Shown: positions 26,524 to 35,451 of the stretch, piece after piece
Numbering within the stretch: position 1 is the stretch's first letter
How the letters are laid out: each line of letters begins with the position of its first letter
Source: Vibrio sp. Y2-5
GTDB taxonomy: Bacteria; Pseudomonadota; Gammaproteobacteria; Enterobacterales; Vibrionaceae
Length of the DNA stretch: 64,000 bases
Assembly (NCBI RefSeq): GCF_014596725.1
Contig: NZ_JACVEG010000007.1
Location: forward strand, 62,353-126,352
Reading direction: 5' to 3'
Notes under the pieces: generated by a model
Told to the model about the DNA's origin: nothing
The model's input: only the letters and a program-made list of their open reading frames with translations
Database searches by the model: none
Position numbers and translations under genes: made by a program

Positions 26524-27177
26524 AACACTGCTCCTTTTCTGCCTATTCACCTGTGGAATTAGATTAACACTGTTTTAGTGGCTTGATCAATTTATTCTTT
26601 CGTAGTGGCTTAAAATAATAACTTTAACTAGTCTGATTTGCTCGATTTTGGTGATGTTTATGTGTGGTTTTGGTGCGTTCATTTAATCACCCTTGTGTCT
26701 TTTTATTGCTCTATTTATGTTTAAGGTATTGAAAAATAACACTTTAAATGTGTTTTAATAGTGTTCTATTTCATTTTATTGATTGGGAGGGTGGTTTGGT
26801 AAGGTTTGGTCTTGTTAACTTAAATTTGTGGTTGTTTATCTTGTATATCTAGTCATTGTTGATATTTGTTCTCATTAACTTTCTTTCTAACAAGAAATCT
26901 CATCATTTATTGGCTAATAATTTTGTTTTTTGTCATTAGCTTGTTTGTGTTTTGTTTTTTTGTTGTTTTACGTTTCTAATTCATTGTTATTTAATGTTTT
27001 AGTGTTTAATTTAGCTCTTTAAATGTGGAAAAAGCAAACGTTTGGCTATTGGTTTTATTGTTGTTGATGTGGTGTGGTGGTGGCTAGGCTTTGTTATTGG
27101 TTTGACTTTAGTGTTTAATGCATTTTAAGTTATGTGTAGATAAGGTTTTTATAGGTGGCTGAGGAATAGGGAAGACA
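26524..27177. other. T-rich intergenic desert
   Basis: About 650 bases without a convincing long ORF on either strand. The plus strand is strikingly T-rich, with stretches such as TTTGTTTTTTTGTTG near 26955; the minus strand is correspondingly A-rich and would give an unstructured leader for the 26-residue ORF. A 31-codon minus-strand ORF (26587-26682) has a moderate AAGGG site. A CG-centred palindrome at 27032-27047 is listed separately. No transposon remnant is visible. Confidence 0.6.
27032..27047. promoter_or_regulatory. PurR-like palindrome
   Basis: AAGCAAACGTTTGGCT matches the PurR/LacI-type consensus ANGCAANCGNTTNCNT at all but one fixed position. It stands out in a T-rich region, about 130 bases before the 30-residue ORF and yhhN-like gene. 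Function is inferred only. Confidence 0.4.
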
Positions 27178-27270
27178 ATGAATCATAATCAAGATCCAAT
27201 TTTTGCCTTTCATTTCTGGACATCCGATCTAACCTCTCTACACTGGCGGCAGATTGTTAATGAGGTATAG
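27178..27270 (+). CDS. Putative 30-residue ORF upstream of the yhhN-like gene
   Basis: ATG at 27178 follows AGGGAAGA and encodes MNHNQDPIFAFHFWTSDLTS plus ten residues, ending at a TAG three bases before the next gene's ATG. The spacing suggests translational coupling: a leader peptide or a genuine small protein. No homologue comes to mind. Confidence 0.5.
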   Translation: MNHNQDPIFAFHFWTSDLTSLHWRQIVNEV

Positions 27271-27272
27271 GC

Positions 27273-27911
27273 ATGTTGGGCTGGATTTCGGCTGTAATAT
27301 CTGGATTTATCAGCATATCTGCGTTTGAGAGCAATAAAACGAAGCTGGCTGTGGTGTTCAATACACTGTGCCTAGGTCTGCTATCGTTGATGCTGTTGTT
27401 GTCGATAATAAGTAATCAGCAAAATGGTTGGTCGGTAGCATCCTTATGGGTTCTTGCCGGATTGGTTGTTTCTGTGATTGCAGATATTTATCGAATTCAG
27501 CAGAAGCAGGCTAAAGCTTGTTTTAGCGCTTTTCTCGTGGTACAGCTTTTTTATAGCAAAGCGTTTTGGATACAGCTTACCGGGCCGATGATCTGGTGGT
27601 TACCAGCTTTGCTTATCGCGGCTAGCATCGTTGCGTTTTTCCTCTTGCTACCTCAAATCGATACTCTTATTTTTCCTGTAACCATTATGGGAATGACTTT
27701 GCTACAGATGACATGGGCATCAGGGGAAGTTTGGATTACCTCTCCAACACATGCTTCTTTGCTCGGTTTTATCGGTAGCTTAAGTTTTATCGTCTCGACG
27801 ATTATTCTCGCTATCCATGACTATCGCCAGCCTCTACGCTATGGCAAGGCCTTAATCGGTGGAAGTTATCTACTCGCCCAAGCTCTAATTGTTGCTTCAG
27901 TGGTCATTTAA
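27273..27911 (+). CDS. YhhN / lysoplasmalogenase-like (TMEM86 family) membrane protein
   Basis: A 212-residue protein with about 7-8 hydrophobic helices. The C-terminal pattern (IMGMTLLQMTWASGE, then GSLSFIVSTIILAIHDY) matches the YhhN family, whose animal members hydrolyse lysoplasmalogen. Bacterial substrates are uncertain. The GMTL and SGE positions probably carry the conserved acidic site. It starts two bases after the small upstream ORF's stop. Confidence 0.8.
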   Translation: MLGWISAVISGFISISAFESNKTKLAVVFNTLCLGLLSLMLLLSIISNQQNGWSVASLWVLAGLVVSVIADIYRIQQKQAKACFSAFLVVQLFYSKAFWIQLTGPMIWWLPALLIAASIVAFFLLLPQIDTLIFPVTIMGMTLLQMTWASGEVWITSPTHASLLGFIGSLSFIVSTIILAIHDYRQPLRYGKALIGGSYLLAQALIVASVVI

Positions 27912-27994
27912 GGCTGTTTTAAATCAACGCCACTCTTTAGTAATAGAGATAAGCTAAGACTGCTTCTGTTCAAAAACTCAATAGGAGAGTCAAA

Positions 27995-28231
27995 GTGGAA
28001 CAACACATTCATGCTCATAAAATTTTGAATCAGTTGAAGGTGCAACCTATGACTGAAGAGCAACTGCGCCAATTTATTGCTAATGAGTTCGGTACCCAAG
28101 TGCTTTTCCGCACCTGTAAACTTTCCGGCATGGATACCGATACTGTGCTTGAGTTCTTTCAGACAAAGCAGAAAGTGATCATTAAAGACGGTGTTTGGCA
28201 CTTAAATCTGGCAGAAATTTGTCAACACTAA
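27995..28231 (+). CDS. yecH: YecH-family putative metal-binding protein
   Basis: A 78-residue protein of the DUF2492/YecH family. Conserved metal-ligand candidates are the N-terminal HIHAH, the FRTCKLSGMD Cys and the C-terminal CQH. E. coli YecH has the same HGHEVL, FHTCSAEGM and CRH pattern. Function is not established. An AGGAGAG ribosome site precedes it. Confidence 0.85.
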   Translation: MEQHIHAHKILNQLKVQPMTEEQLRQFIANEFGTQVLFRTCKLSGMDTDTVLEFFQTKQKVIIKDGVWHLNLAEICQH

Positions 28232-28345
28232 TCAGTGTATGATGGTGGCGGTATTTTTCGTGCTTCAGTCTGCACTTGTTCCTAATCGTAAAATCTAAAC
28301 TACGTTGATATACTGCGCCATTATGCTTATTCACACTGAGACGCT

Positions 28346-28933
28346 ATGGACATCTTATCTGCCGCAACATTGTTATTTCTCATCATGGATCCATTGGGTA
28401 ATCTGCCCATTTTCTTATCGATTCTGAAACACATTGATGCGAAACGCAGACGTATTGTTCTGATTCGAGAAATGTTGTTTGCTCTCGCGATTCTGATGCT
28501 GTTCTTGTTCGCGGGTCAGTCAATCATGGACTTTTTGCATGTTCAGCCAGAAACTCTCAGTATTTCTGGCGGCATTATCCTTTTCATCATCGCGATTAAG
28601 ATGATTTTCCCTAGCGCGGGCAGTATTACGGGGTTAGCCGCTGGCGAAGAACCCTTTATTGTGCCTTTAGCTATTCCTTTGATTGCTGGTCCAACTGTGA
28701 TTGCGACTCTACTTTTACTCTCCAGTCAAAACCCAACGCAGTTGTGGGAGTTGTCGGCAGCAGTGATGATTGCCTGGACAGGAACGTCCATTATTCTGAT
28801 GTTTAATGGGTTCTTCCATAAAATACTGGGCGAGAGAGGTCTAAAAGCGGTTGAGAGGCTAATGGGATTATTGCTGGTGATGATCTCCACACAGATGTTC
28901 CTTGACGGAATTAAAAGCTACGTTGGCTTATAA
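28346..28933 (+). CDS. yhgN: MarC/YhgN family membrane protein
   Basis: A 195-residue protein with six membrane helices. It has the family signatures FLIMDPLGNLPIFLS near the N-terminus and PLAIPLIAGPTVIATLLLL in the middle. The family is annotated as NAAT transporters, with little direct biochemical proof. It is convergent with the AraC gene, with only four bases between the stops. Confidence 0.88.
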   Translation: MDILSAATLLFLIMDPLGNLPIFLSILKHIDAKRRRIVLIREMLFALAILMLFLFAGQSIMDFLHVQPETLSISGGIILFIIAIKMIFPSAGSITGLAAGEEPFIVPLAIPLIAGPTVIATLLLLSSQNPTQLWELSAAVMIAWTGTSIILMFNGFFHKILGERGLKAVERLMGLLLVMISTQMFLDGIKSYVGL

Positions 28934-28937
28934 CCGG

Positions 28938-29837
28938 TTAGTTCACGGCCGTATTTTCAGTTTCAGGTTTTCTTTTTTGTTTGATGTATTGGCGCGGGCT
29001 TAAGGCGAATTTCTTCTTAAAGCATTTGGAAAAATAGTTGCTGTCACTGAATCCAGATTGCTCAGCCACTTGTTGAATCGGCATAGGATTATCATTAGCC
29101 AGTAAGGCGTGTGCGTGCTTTAGCTGCATCTCTCTTAAATACAGATTAGGGGAGGTGTTGAGGAACTGCTTAAACAACCTTTCGAGCTGCCGCTGACTTA
29201 TAAATGCGGCTTGGGCAATATCGCGACTATGCATATTGCTATTGGTAAAGTTCTGTTCAATGAATATCAGTGCTCTACCTAATGCCATTGTGGTCTGAGG
29301 CAGGTCTTGCGTTTGCTGCTGGTACATACGAGCTAAGGTGACCGCCAGTTGCTGCATTAAACTGGTCAGCATGGTTTCAAAACCGCTTTCAGCTTGATCA
29401 TATTCTTGGCCGATCCTCTGAATGAGCTCTTCAACGATAGGAAACTGCTCATCGTTTAAGGTGAGCTGTGAGCGGTACTTACTTGTTTGACGAGCTATGG
29501 GCTCCACTTTGAACATCGCTTGATAACCAGAGAGCCTTCTCAGTGAAGGGGTCTCAAAAAATGGTGCATCGGCTTCAAACATTAGGTTAATAATTCTTAG
29601 TTTATCGACATCCTGAAAGGCATGCTCGATGTCTCCATTGATCACGAATACATCTCCAGGATTGAGAGGGTATATGTGTGAAGAAACTAAGTGATTACCT
29701 TTGCCACTTATCACTAGAAACAGTTCGGAATAATCATGACGGTGTAAGCCAAAATCGTGGTAGTGATGGCAGTCAAGATAGGCGAAATTCAGATGTGGGT
29801 AACGCTGATGATGTTTTAAGTGATAGGTGGTCTCCAT
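28938..29837 (-). CDS. AraC-family regulator
   Basis: A 299-residue regulator. The N-terminal cupin-like ligand domain (about 20-110) contains HRHDYSELFLV and PGDVFVINGD. The C-terminal pair of helix-turn-helix motifs (about 190-290) has DIAQAAFISQRQLERLF and VAEQSGFSDSNYFSKCFKK. This is the RhaS/sugar-type architecture. It diverges from a MATE exporter gene with a 207-base interval, suggesting local regulation; the ligand is unknown. Confidence 0.88.
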   Translation of the reverse strand: METTYHLKHHQRYPHLNFAYLDCHHYHDFGLHRHDYSELFLVISGKGNHLVSSHIYPLNPGDVFVINGDIEHAFQDVDKLRIINLMFEADAPFFETPSLRRLSGYQAMFKVEPIARQTSKYRSQLTLNDEQFPIVEELIQRIGQEYDQAESGFETMLTSLMQQLAVTLARMYQQQTQDLPQTTMALGRALIFIEQNFTNSNMHSRDIAQAAFISQRQLERLFKQFLNTSPNLYLREMQLKHAHALLANDNPMPIQQVAEQSGFSDSNYFSKCFKKKFALSPRQYIKQKRKPETENTAVN

Positions 29838-30044
29838 GTCGTTATTTTCCTTTTATTCGTCGCGTTTTTGGTAGAAGTAGATAGTTGCCTATCATAGACT
29901 TAAGCGCCAAAAAATATCAAACCCATACTTGCATATCCCGTTCGGGCAAAAATATAGAATTAACCACTCTTTTATCTAGCCAGTGATGACTCCCTGTCAG
30001 CCCACTCTGGGACAGCGTTACTTATCCCTTTTAAGGTCAAAATA
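29838..30044. promoter_or_regulatory. Divergent AraC/MATE control region
   Basis: The palindrome CCCGTTCGGG lies at 29937-29946 and a looser CTGTC/GACAG pair near 29990-30015. Either may be a regulator site. AAGG lies before the MATE start. Confidence 0.4.
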
Positions 30045-31385
30045 ATGCCCAAAAATGAAAAATTTCATCAGCGTATGTCTATTGTTGCTTTAACGTGGCC
30101 CATATTAGTGGAAATTCTGCTGAGGACGGCGCTCGGTACCAGTGACGTATTCATGCTTTCTGGTTATTCGGATAAAGCGGTATCCGCCGTTGGTGTAATC
30201 ACGCAATTGACATTTTTCCTGATCATTGTTTCTACATTTGTCAGTAGTGGCACCGGCATTCTTATTGCTCAATACAATGGAGCAGAGCGAACCCAAGATG
30301 CGACGAATGTAGGCGTTGCCAGTATTGCGCTATCCGTTGTTGTAGGGGTGTTGCTGAGTGTCGTAGCCGTACTGGGTGCGGTGAATCTTATCTCGTTTTA
30401 TGGTCTTGAACCCCAAGTTGAACTCTACGCACAAGAGTATCTCATCATTAGTGGTGCAATGACGTTTAATGTCACCCTCGGCATTGTCTTTACCACAATT
30501 CTGCGCAGTTATGGGTATTCTCGCTCACCTATGGTGGTGAACCTGATCAGTGGCCTGTTGAATGTGATTGGGAACTATATTGCGCTTTACCAGCCATTTG
30601 GGCTGCCTGTTTATGGGGTGCAAGGTGTTGCTGTTGCGACGGTTATCAGTCAGGTGATTGGCACGGTCACCCTCGGCTTCATATTGAAATACAGCCCTAT
30701 TTCATTGCCGATGGGCTCATTAAAGAACGTTCCTGCAGGGGTATACAAAAAAATTCTTAAAATAGGCGGAATGAATGCGGGTGAAGTGTTGTCATATAAC
30801 ATGGCACAGATTGCAATTGTCTACTTTGTTGTGCAGATGGGAACCGCTTCGCTTGCTGCTTTTACCTATGCGCAAAATATCGCGCGTTTCTCGTTTGCCT
30901 TCGCTTTAGCGATAGGTCAAGCAACCCAGATTCAGACGGGTTACTACATAGGAAAAGGCTGGATAGAGAGTATTCTTAAGCGGGTGCAGATCTATTTCTT
31001 GGTGAGTTTTGTTGTCTCTATTTCTGCTGCCAGTGCTATTTATTTGCTTAGAGATTCGATATTGCCTCTGTTTACTCATCAAACGGAGATCTTGTATCTC
31101 ACAGGGACATTAGTGATGGGGTCGATCATTCTTGAAGCTGGACGTGTGTTTAACCTTGTTTTTATCTCTGCTTTGAAAGGGGCGGGGGACGTTCGTTTCC
31201 CAGTACAAATCGGCATACTGTGTATGTGGGGTGTCGGGGTGTGTTTCTCTTATCTTTTAGGTATTCATTGGGGCTTTGGGGTCATTGGTGCTTGGATGGC
31301 GATAGCTTTAGATGAATGGGTGCGTGGCATCATTATGTTGGTGAGATGGCGTTCATCATCTTGGGTTAGGTTCAAACTTCTGTAA
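30045..31385 (+). CDS. MATE-family efflux transporter
   Basis: A 446-residue protein with twelve membrane helices in two homologous halves. The N-terminal half has LTWPILVEILLRTALGTSDVFM, the usual MATE first-helix motif, and SGTGILIAQYNGA. The C-terminal half has the repeat-like GQATQIQTGYYIGKG. MATE pumps expel drugs or organic cations using Na+ or H+. The substrate is not deducible. It is divergent from an AraC regulator. Confidence 0.88.
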   Translation: MPKNEKFHQRMSIVALTWPILVEILLRTALGTSDVFMLSGYSDKAVSAVGVITQLTFFLIIVSTFVSSGTGILIAQYNGAERTQDATNVGVASIALSVVVGVLLSVVAVLGAVNLISFYGLEPQVELYAQEYLIISGAMTFNVTLGIVFTTILRSYGYSRSPMVVNLISGLLNVIGNYIALYQPFGLPVYGVQGVAVATVISQVIGTVTLGFILKYSPISLPMGSLKNVPAGVYKKILKIGGMNAGEVLSYNMAQIAIVYFVVQMGTASLAAFTYAQNIARFSFAFALAIGQATQIQTGYYIGKGWIESILKRVQIYFLVSFVVSISAASAIYLLRDSILPLFTHQTEILYLTGTLVMGSIILEAGRVFNLVFISALKGAGDVRFPVQIGILCMWGVGVCFSYLLGIHWGFGVIGAWMAIALDEWVRGIIMLVRWRSSSWVRFKLL

Positions 31386-31421
31386 CATAAAGCTGTTTTC
31401 ATATAACGGTGGAAGAAAGTT

Positions 31422-31473
31422 GCCTGTGAAAGTTTTCATAATATTGAAAGTTTTCACAGGCGGTTTGTTTTTT
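31422..31473 (+). terminator. Terminator of the MATE gene
   Basis: GCCTGTGAAA/TTTCACAGGC arms at 31422-31461 with G-U-containing inner pairing, followed by TTTGTTTTTT. Confidence 0.8.
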
Positions 31474-31523
31474 AAGCACAAAGAGCACGAACATTTCGTG
31501 ACTAAATTCGCTAAACCCCATGA

Positions 31524-31541
31524 AATGAAAGCGATTTCATT
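31524..31541. promoter_or_regulatory. LacI-type operator 1 (porin)
   Basis: AATGAAAGCGATTTCATT: arms AATGAAA/TTTCATT pair perfectly around GCGA. The inner TGAAAGCGATTTCA fits the cre-like consensus TGWAARCGYTWWCA at 13 of 14 positions. Confidence 0.75.
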
Positions 31542-31729
31542 ATTAGTAAAAGATAAAATTCGTTCTTAACTAGTTGAATTCAATTTAATATCCATATCAA
31601 AGACTCTTCGCGCTTGTTTCATGCCATTTATTTCGATACGTGGGTGTGAGGTCGGCAAATATTTTCAAACCTTTCATTACTTATTATTTCCCTGAATTAG
31701 AACAAACCTAAATTTAATAGGGAAATAAC

Positions 31730-33010
31730 ATGAAGAACTTTAAAGTTTTACCAATAACTTTTGCTGTGGCATCTATTTTATCCTCTGCCTCTGTGTTCGC
31801 GGCAGATACCGATATGTCAGCTTTAGAAAAGCGTATTCAAGAGCTGGAAGCTAAGGTTGTTGAAATTGATTATGTCAATGATCAACAACAAGCTGTATTG
31901 ACGCCAGATACAAAAGTACCTCAAGGCCTCATCTTCTCTGGTTATGCACGTTATGGCGCACATTATTCAGATGGTGATAAGCCTTATGTGGAAGTTGGTA
32001 GTTCAGGTAAATCGCTGGGTCGTCTCGGTAATGAATCTAACGGTGGTGAGTTCCAGTTAGGCAAAATCTTCCAAGCTGACAACGGCGCTAAGTGGGACAT
32101 AGTGGTAATGTTTGACGAGTGGGCCCATCGTAGCTGGGGTTCAGACGGTGGTGTGAGTTTGAAAAAAGCGTACGCTGGTGTGACCAATGTATTTGAAAGC
32201 CAACCTGAGCTGTATATATGGGCTGGTCGTGACTTCCACGGTCGTCAACAACAAGGTCTAAATGATTACTTCCTATTCACTCACGATGGTCAAGGTGCAG
32301 GTTTCAACAACTTAAATCTTGGTGGCGCTAAGTTAGACATGGGCTTTGTCGGTAAAGTCGATGCAAACGGCGGTAGCTTGAACAATGACAATGGTGTTTA
32401 CGCGATTACGTCAAAACTGCACGGCATCAACGCGGGTATCGGTAATCTAGACCTATACGCAAACTACGGTTTCGCTTCAGACCAAGCTGATGCTGCTAAG
32501 CAAGATGAAACGTCATGGCAGGTAGGTGCTACTCTTGGTCTAGGTAGCTCAAATAAACTGGTTACAAAATATGCGGACGGTGCAGATGATTCTGCATTTG
32601 ATTTGGCGGGCGACAAACAAGTTCTATACGTAAGTTTGGAAGGTAACGCTAAAGCATCGGATCAGTTCATCATTGATTACTTAGTGTCTTACAAAAATAT
32701 TGCCGGTGCTGATGCAGATGAGAAAAACGAATACGCAGGTATCGTTCGTCCTCAATACCAATGGGATGAAACGCATTCAACTTGGCTAGAAGCGGGTTAT
32801 GCTATGGAAGATTGGGACAATGGCAAAGAAGTGAATGGCTGGAAAGTAACATTATCTCAAAACCTTTCACTTGGTGGCCTACCTTGGAGCCGTCCAATGC
32901 TTCGTTTCTACACCACTGTGGGTGATGTTGAAACGACTGGAGCAGGTTCTTCTACTTCAACAAATGCAGATACTGTTACAGTAGGTGCAATGTTCGAGGC
33001 ATGGTGGTAA
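31730..33010 (+). CDS. LamB-type carbohydrate porin
   Basis: A 426-residue outer-membrane porin. It has a signal peptide ending ASVFA at about residue 24, a short coiled coil (about 28-48, SALEKRIQELEAKV) like that of ScrY/BglH-type porins, and a beta-barrel rich in alternating strands. It ends in an aromatic residue (AMFEAWW) as required for BAM assembly. FSGYARYG at the barrel start and WAGRDFHGRQ resemble LamB. It likely admits cello-oligosaccharides, judged by context. It is monocistronic, with a terminator downstream. Confidence 0.9.
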   Translation: MKNFKVLPITFAVASILSSASVFAADTDMSALEKRIQELEAKVVEIDYVNDQQQAVLTPDTKVPQGLIFSGYARYGAHYSDGDKPYVEVGSSGKSLGRLGNESNGGEFQLGKIFQADNGAKWDIVVMFDEWAHRSWGSDGGVSLKKAYAGVTNVFESQPELYIWAGRDFHGRQQQGLNDYFLFTHDGQGAGFNNLNLGGAKLDMGFVGKVDANGGSLNNDNGVYAITSKLHGINAGIGNLDLYANYGFASDQADAAKQDETSWQVGATLGLGSSNKLVTKYADGADDSAFDLAGDKQVLYVSLEGNAKASDQFIIDYLVSYKNIAGADADEKNEYAGIVRPQYQWDETHSTWLEAGYAMEDWDNGKEVNGWKVTLSQNLSLGGLPWSRPMLRFYTTVGDVETTGAGSSTSTNADTVTVGAMFEAWW

Positions 33011-33042
33011 TCCACTCATAGTTTACTGTCTATCTATGTATT

Positions 33043-33123
33043 AGCCCCAAAGGCAGATTATTGGGGCTTGGTTTACCAACCAATTTAACTCCAACTTTGG
33101 GCACCAATGTGTGCCCATTTTTT
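33043..33123 (+). terminator. Tandem stem-loops after the porin
   Basis: AGCCCCAA/TTGGGGCT (33043-33068) is followed by TGGGCAC/GTGCCCA (33098-33117) with TTTTTT. The second is a standard terminator. Confidence 0.88.
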
Positions 33124-33171
33124 ATCTTGCAAAGAACAGCATGTAGTGAATTGTTTATCAGTAGGTGGAGT

Positions 33172-35196
33172 ATGCCCTTTCAATCGTTAGTTTCTCGTCT
33201 ATATTTTGGTTGTATGTGCGTTATCGCAATTATGATCGGGTCTGCATGGCTATCTGTCAGTAGTAACCAGAACGTTACGGCTAAGATGGAATCCATCACT
33301 CAAGATGCAACGCCGCTGATGCTTCGCTCAGCGCAGCTTACCATTGATTTTCTTAACATTAACCGCAGTTTGACTCCCTACTTATCGGCGCAATATCTGG
33401 ATGAACTGCCGCCTTTTGTTGAGTCAATTCAAGCCAATATCGAGACTTATAACACTCAGCTTCGTTGGTTTGTTGCTCAAACGCAGCAGCGCCCAGACTT
33501 ACACGATTACGTAGAGCCAATCACAGTGCAGGGTGAGCAGGTATTAGCGGTTTTGAATGCTGTTATTGACGCACATGCCAGTTACTTAGATCAGTTAGAC
33601 CAGAGCTATCTGTTGCAGTCTCAGTTCCAATCACTCGTTACTCAGCTGGGTAATGCGCTTCAACGTGCGCGCAGCAGCGCAGATTCGGCAGAGGCGCTAA
33701 AAGCCTTAGATGGACTTATCAGCCAAGTTGGTTTGCTGAACAACGAAGCTAACGAAGTGTTCAAGTTGCAAGATATGACGGAGCTTCGATCCGTTGCGCG
33801 CCGTCTGACCAATCGCCAGCGTTATCTTGACGAGAGTGAACAACTGCTGATCAAAAATCACTCAAAGCTCTATTCTTCGCTTGAAACACCACTATCCGTA
33901 CTAAAACAACTCACTTTCCAACCAACAGGCGCCGTCAAGATGCATGTTGATGTGGTTGAGCAAGCTGAGAATCTCGCAGAATTACGCTCCGAATTAGAGC
34001 AAAAAATTGATGCTCAGTTGGCGAATGTCGACAACCTTTCTCGTTATGCTAATCAAATCGCCAACCAACTCTATGATGAAGCAAGACAAGCGTCGAGTGA
34101 GACTCGTTCGCTGTTTATTGGTATCTCGTTGGCCTCCATTTTTATTACTGCATGTCTGGTTCTGAGTTTTACCAATATGGTACGTAAAGCGACCGGACTT
34201 TTGCTCAATGCATTAAATCGAATTGCCGCTAAAGATTTGACTCAGGAAGTGGAATATTCGGCAAACAATGAATTTGGACAAGTGGCGGAAAAGGTCAACC
34301 TGGTTGTTCGCCATCTATCGCTGATTATTGAACGCATACGTCAGTCAAGTTCCGAGCTCAACAGCACTTCATTAACCAATCAAGGTATCAGTACCGAGCT
34401 CAATGACGCTATTTACGAGCAAACTTCGCAGACGGTATCAGTAGCTTCCTCGATGGAAGAAATTGAATGTTCAGTGACAGATATTGCCCAATCGACTGAG
34501 GACACACTGCGCTTAGTGACTGAAGCGGTTGAGCACTCCGATAAGGCGCAAACGGATATGACTGAGAATGTGGCTATGTTGGAGCGACTTTCTCAAGAGC
34601 TAAATCAGGTCACGGCAACGAATCAAGCTCTGGAACAAGAGAGCATCAGCATTGAATCTATCTTGGATACCATTTCTGGTATCTCAGAACAGACCAACTT
34701 ACTCGCGTTGAATGCTGCGATAGAAGCGGCTCGTGCAGGTGAATATGGGCGAGGGTTTTCAGTGGTTGCGGATGAGGTCAGGATTCTTGCTGCTCAAACT
34801 ACGCATAGTGCGAAGGAAATTCAAAATAAAATTGAGCGTTTACAGCGTCAAACAGATATTGCTGGCAAACAGATTTCCAACTGCCTCTCTGGCATGACCC
34901 AAAGCATGCAGCAAGCCAAGCAGGTTAATGGTCGCTTTGTGAAGTTGCATGAACTGCTGAATCAAGTGTCTCATCGTAGTCAACAAATCGCTTCCGCAAC
35001 GATTGTTCACCAATCCGTTGCCAGTGAAGTGACGAAAAATGTCAGTCATATTCATTCGTTATCTGAGCAAAATTTACAGCGGTCAACCCAAGTAGCAGAG
35101 CATGGCGAAAAATTAGAGCGTTTGGCTGAAATTCAATTTGAATTGACGGAAAGTTTTATTTTGCAATCGGAAGAAAGAAATAAAGAAATTGTATAA
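33172..35196 (+). CDS. Methyl-accepting chemotaxis protein in the beta-glucan island
   Basis: I place the start at the ATG at 33172 (AGGTGGAG upstream), giving 674 residues. An in-frame ATG-like start at 33061 would put 37 non-conserved residues before the first membrane helix and overlaps the porin terminator. The layout is TM1 (about 10-30), a large helical periplasmic domain (about 35-305), TM2 (about 310-332), HAMP, and a signalling domain whose hairpin tip ([20 protein letters not shown]) is near residue 503. There is no C-terminal CheR pentapeptide. By position it may sense cello-oligosaccharides, directly or through a binding protein. Confidence 0.9.
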   Translation: MPFQSLVSRLYFGCMCVIAIMIGSAWLSVSSNQNVTAKMESITQDATPLMLRSAQLTIDFLNINRSLTPYLSAQYLDELPPFVESIQANIETYNTQLRWFVAQTQQRPDLHDYVEPITVQGEQVLAVLNAVIDAHASYLDQLDQSYLLQSQFQSLVTQLGNALQRARSSADSAEALKALDGLISQVGLLNNEANEVFKLQDMTELRSVARRLTNRQRYLDESEQLLIKNHSKLYSSLETPLSVLKQLTFQPTGAVKMHVDVVEQAENLAELRSELEQKIDAQLANVDNLSRYANQIANQLYDEARQASSETRSLFIGISLASIFITACLVLSFTNMVRKATGLLLNALNRIAAKDLTQEVEYSANNEFGQVAEKVNLVVRHLSLIIERIRQSSSELNSTSLTNQGISTELNDAIYEQTSQTVSVASSMEEIECSVTDIAQSTEDTLRLVTEAVEHSDKAQTDMTENVAMLERLSQELNQVTATNQALEQESISIESILDTISGISEQTNLLALNAAIEAARAGEYGRGFSVVADEVRILAAQTTHSAKEIQNKIERLQRQTDIAGKQISNCLSGMTQSMQQAKQVNGRFVKLHELLNQVSHRSQQIASATIVHQSVASEVTKNVSHIHSLSEQNLQRSTQVAEHGEKLERLAEIQFELTESFILQSEERNKEIV

Positions 35197-35320
35197 ATAA
35201 AAATTAAATATTGGCGTTTTAAATATTTTAAGCTTTTTAATAAGAATATTTATAACTAAGGATGCCTGACTGGGAAAATAAGTTTCATGAAACTGTTTCA
35301 TGGAAGGGGATGAAATTGTA

Positions 35321-35354
35321 AGAGCTCTCTACTTTTATGAAAGCTCTATTTTTT
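35321..35354 (+). terminator. Possible terminator of the chemoreceptor gene
   Basis: AGAGCT/AGCTCT (6-bp stem, long loop) followed by ATTTTTT. A 14-bp palindrome AGTTTCATGAAACT occurs just before at 35281. Confidence 0.45.
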
Positions 35355-35366
35355 CCCAAAAATTAG

Positions 35367-35382
35367 TGTGACCATACTCACT
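35367..35382 (+). promoter_or_regulatory. CRP site of the cellobiose operon
   Basis: TGTGA-CCATAC-TCACT matches the CRP consensus at 9 of 10 arm positions. A -10-like AATACT lies at 35404-35409. This spacing fits a class II promoter with the start near 35416. Confidence 0.75.
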
Positions 35383-35414
35383 CATTACTCTCACTAACTA
35401 CGGAATACTTACCT

Positions 35415-35428
35415 TGTAAGCGTTTTCA
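35415..35428. promoter_or_regulatory. LacI-type operator 2 (cellobiose operon)
   Basis: TGTAAGCGTTTTCA is a full match to TGWAARCGYTWWCA. It overlaps the predicted transcription start and precedes the LacI gene, suggesting autorepression. Confidence 0.75.
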
Positions 35429-35451
35429 ACAAAAGTAGTATTGAGGTATCG

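Larger units (their letters stand above)
31386..31729 (+). promoter_or_regulatory. Porin upstream region
   Basis: The 344 bases before the porin gene hold the MATE terminator, a weak CRP-like sequence (CGTGA-CTAAAT-TCGCT, 31497-31512) and a LacI-type operator at 31524-31541. No ORF is apparent. Confidence 0.6.

Noticed and set aside
33061..33171. Longer N-terminus for the island chemoreceptor
   Set aside because: The extension overlaps the porin terminator stem-loops and precedes the first membrane helix without similarity.
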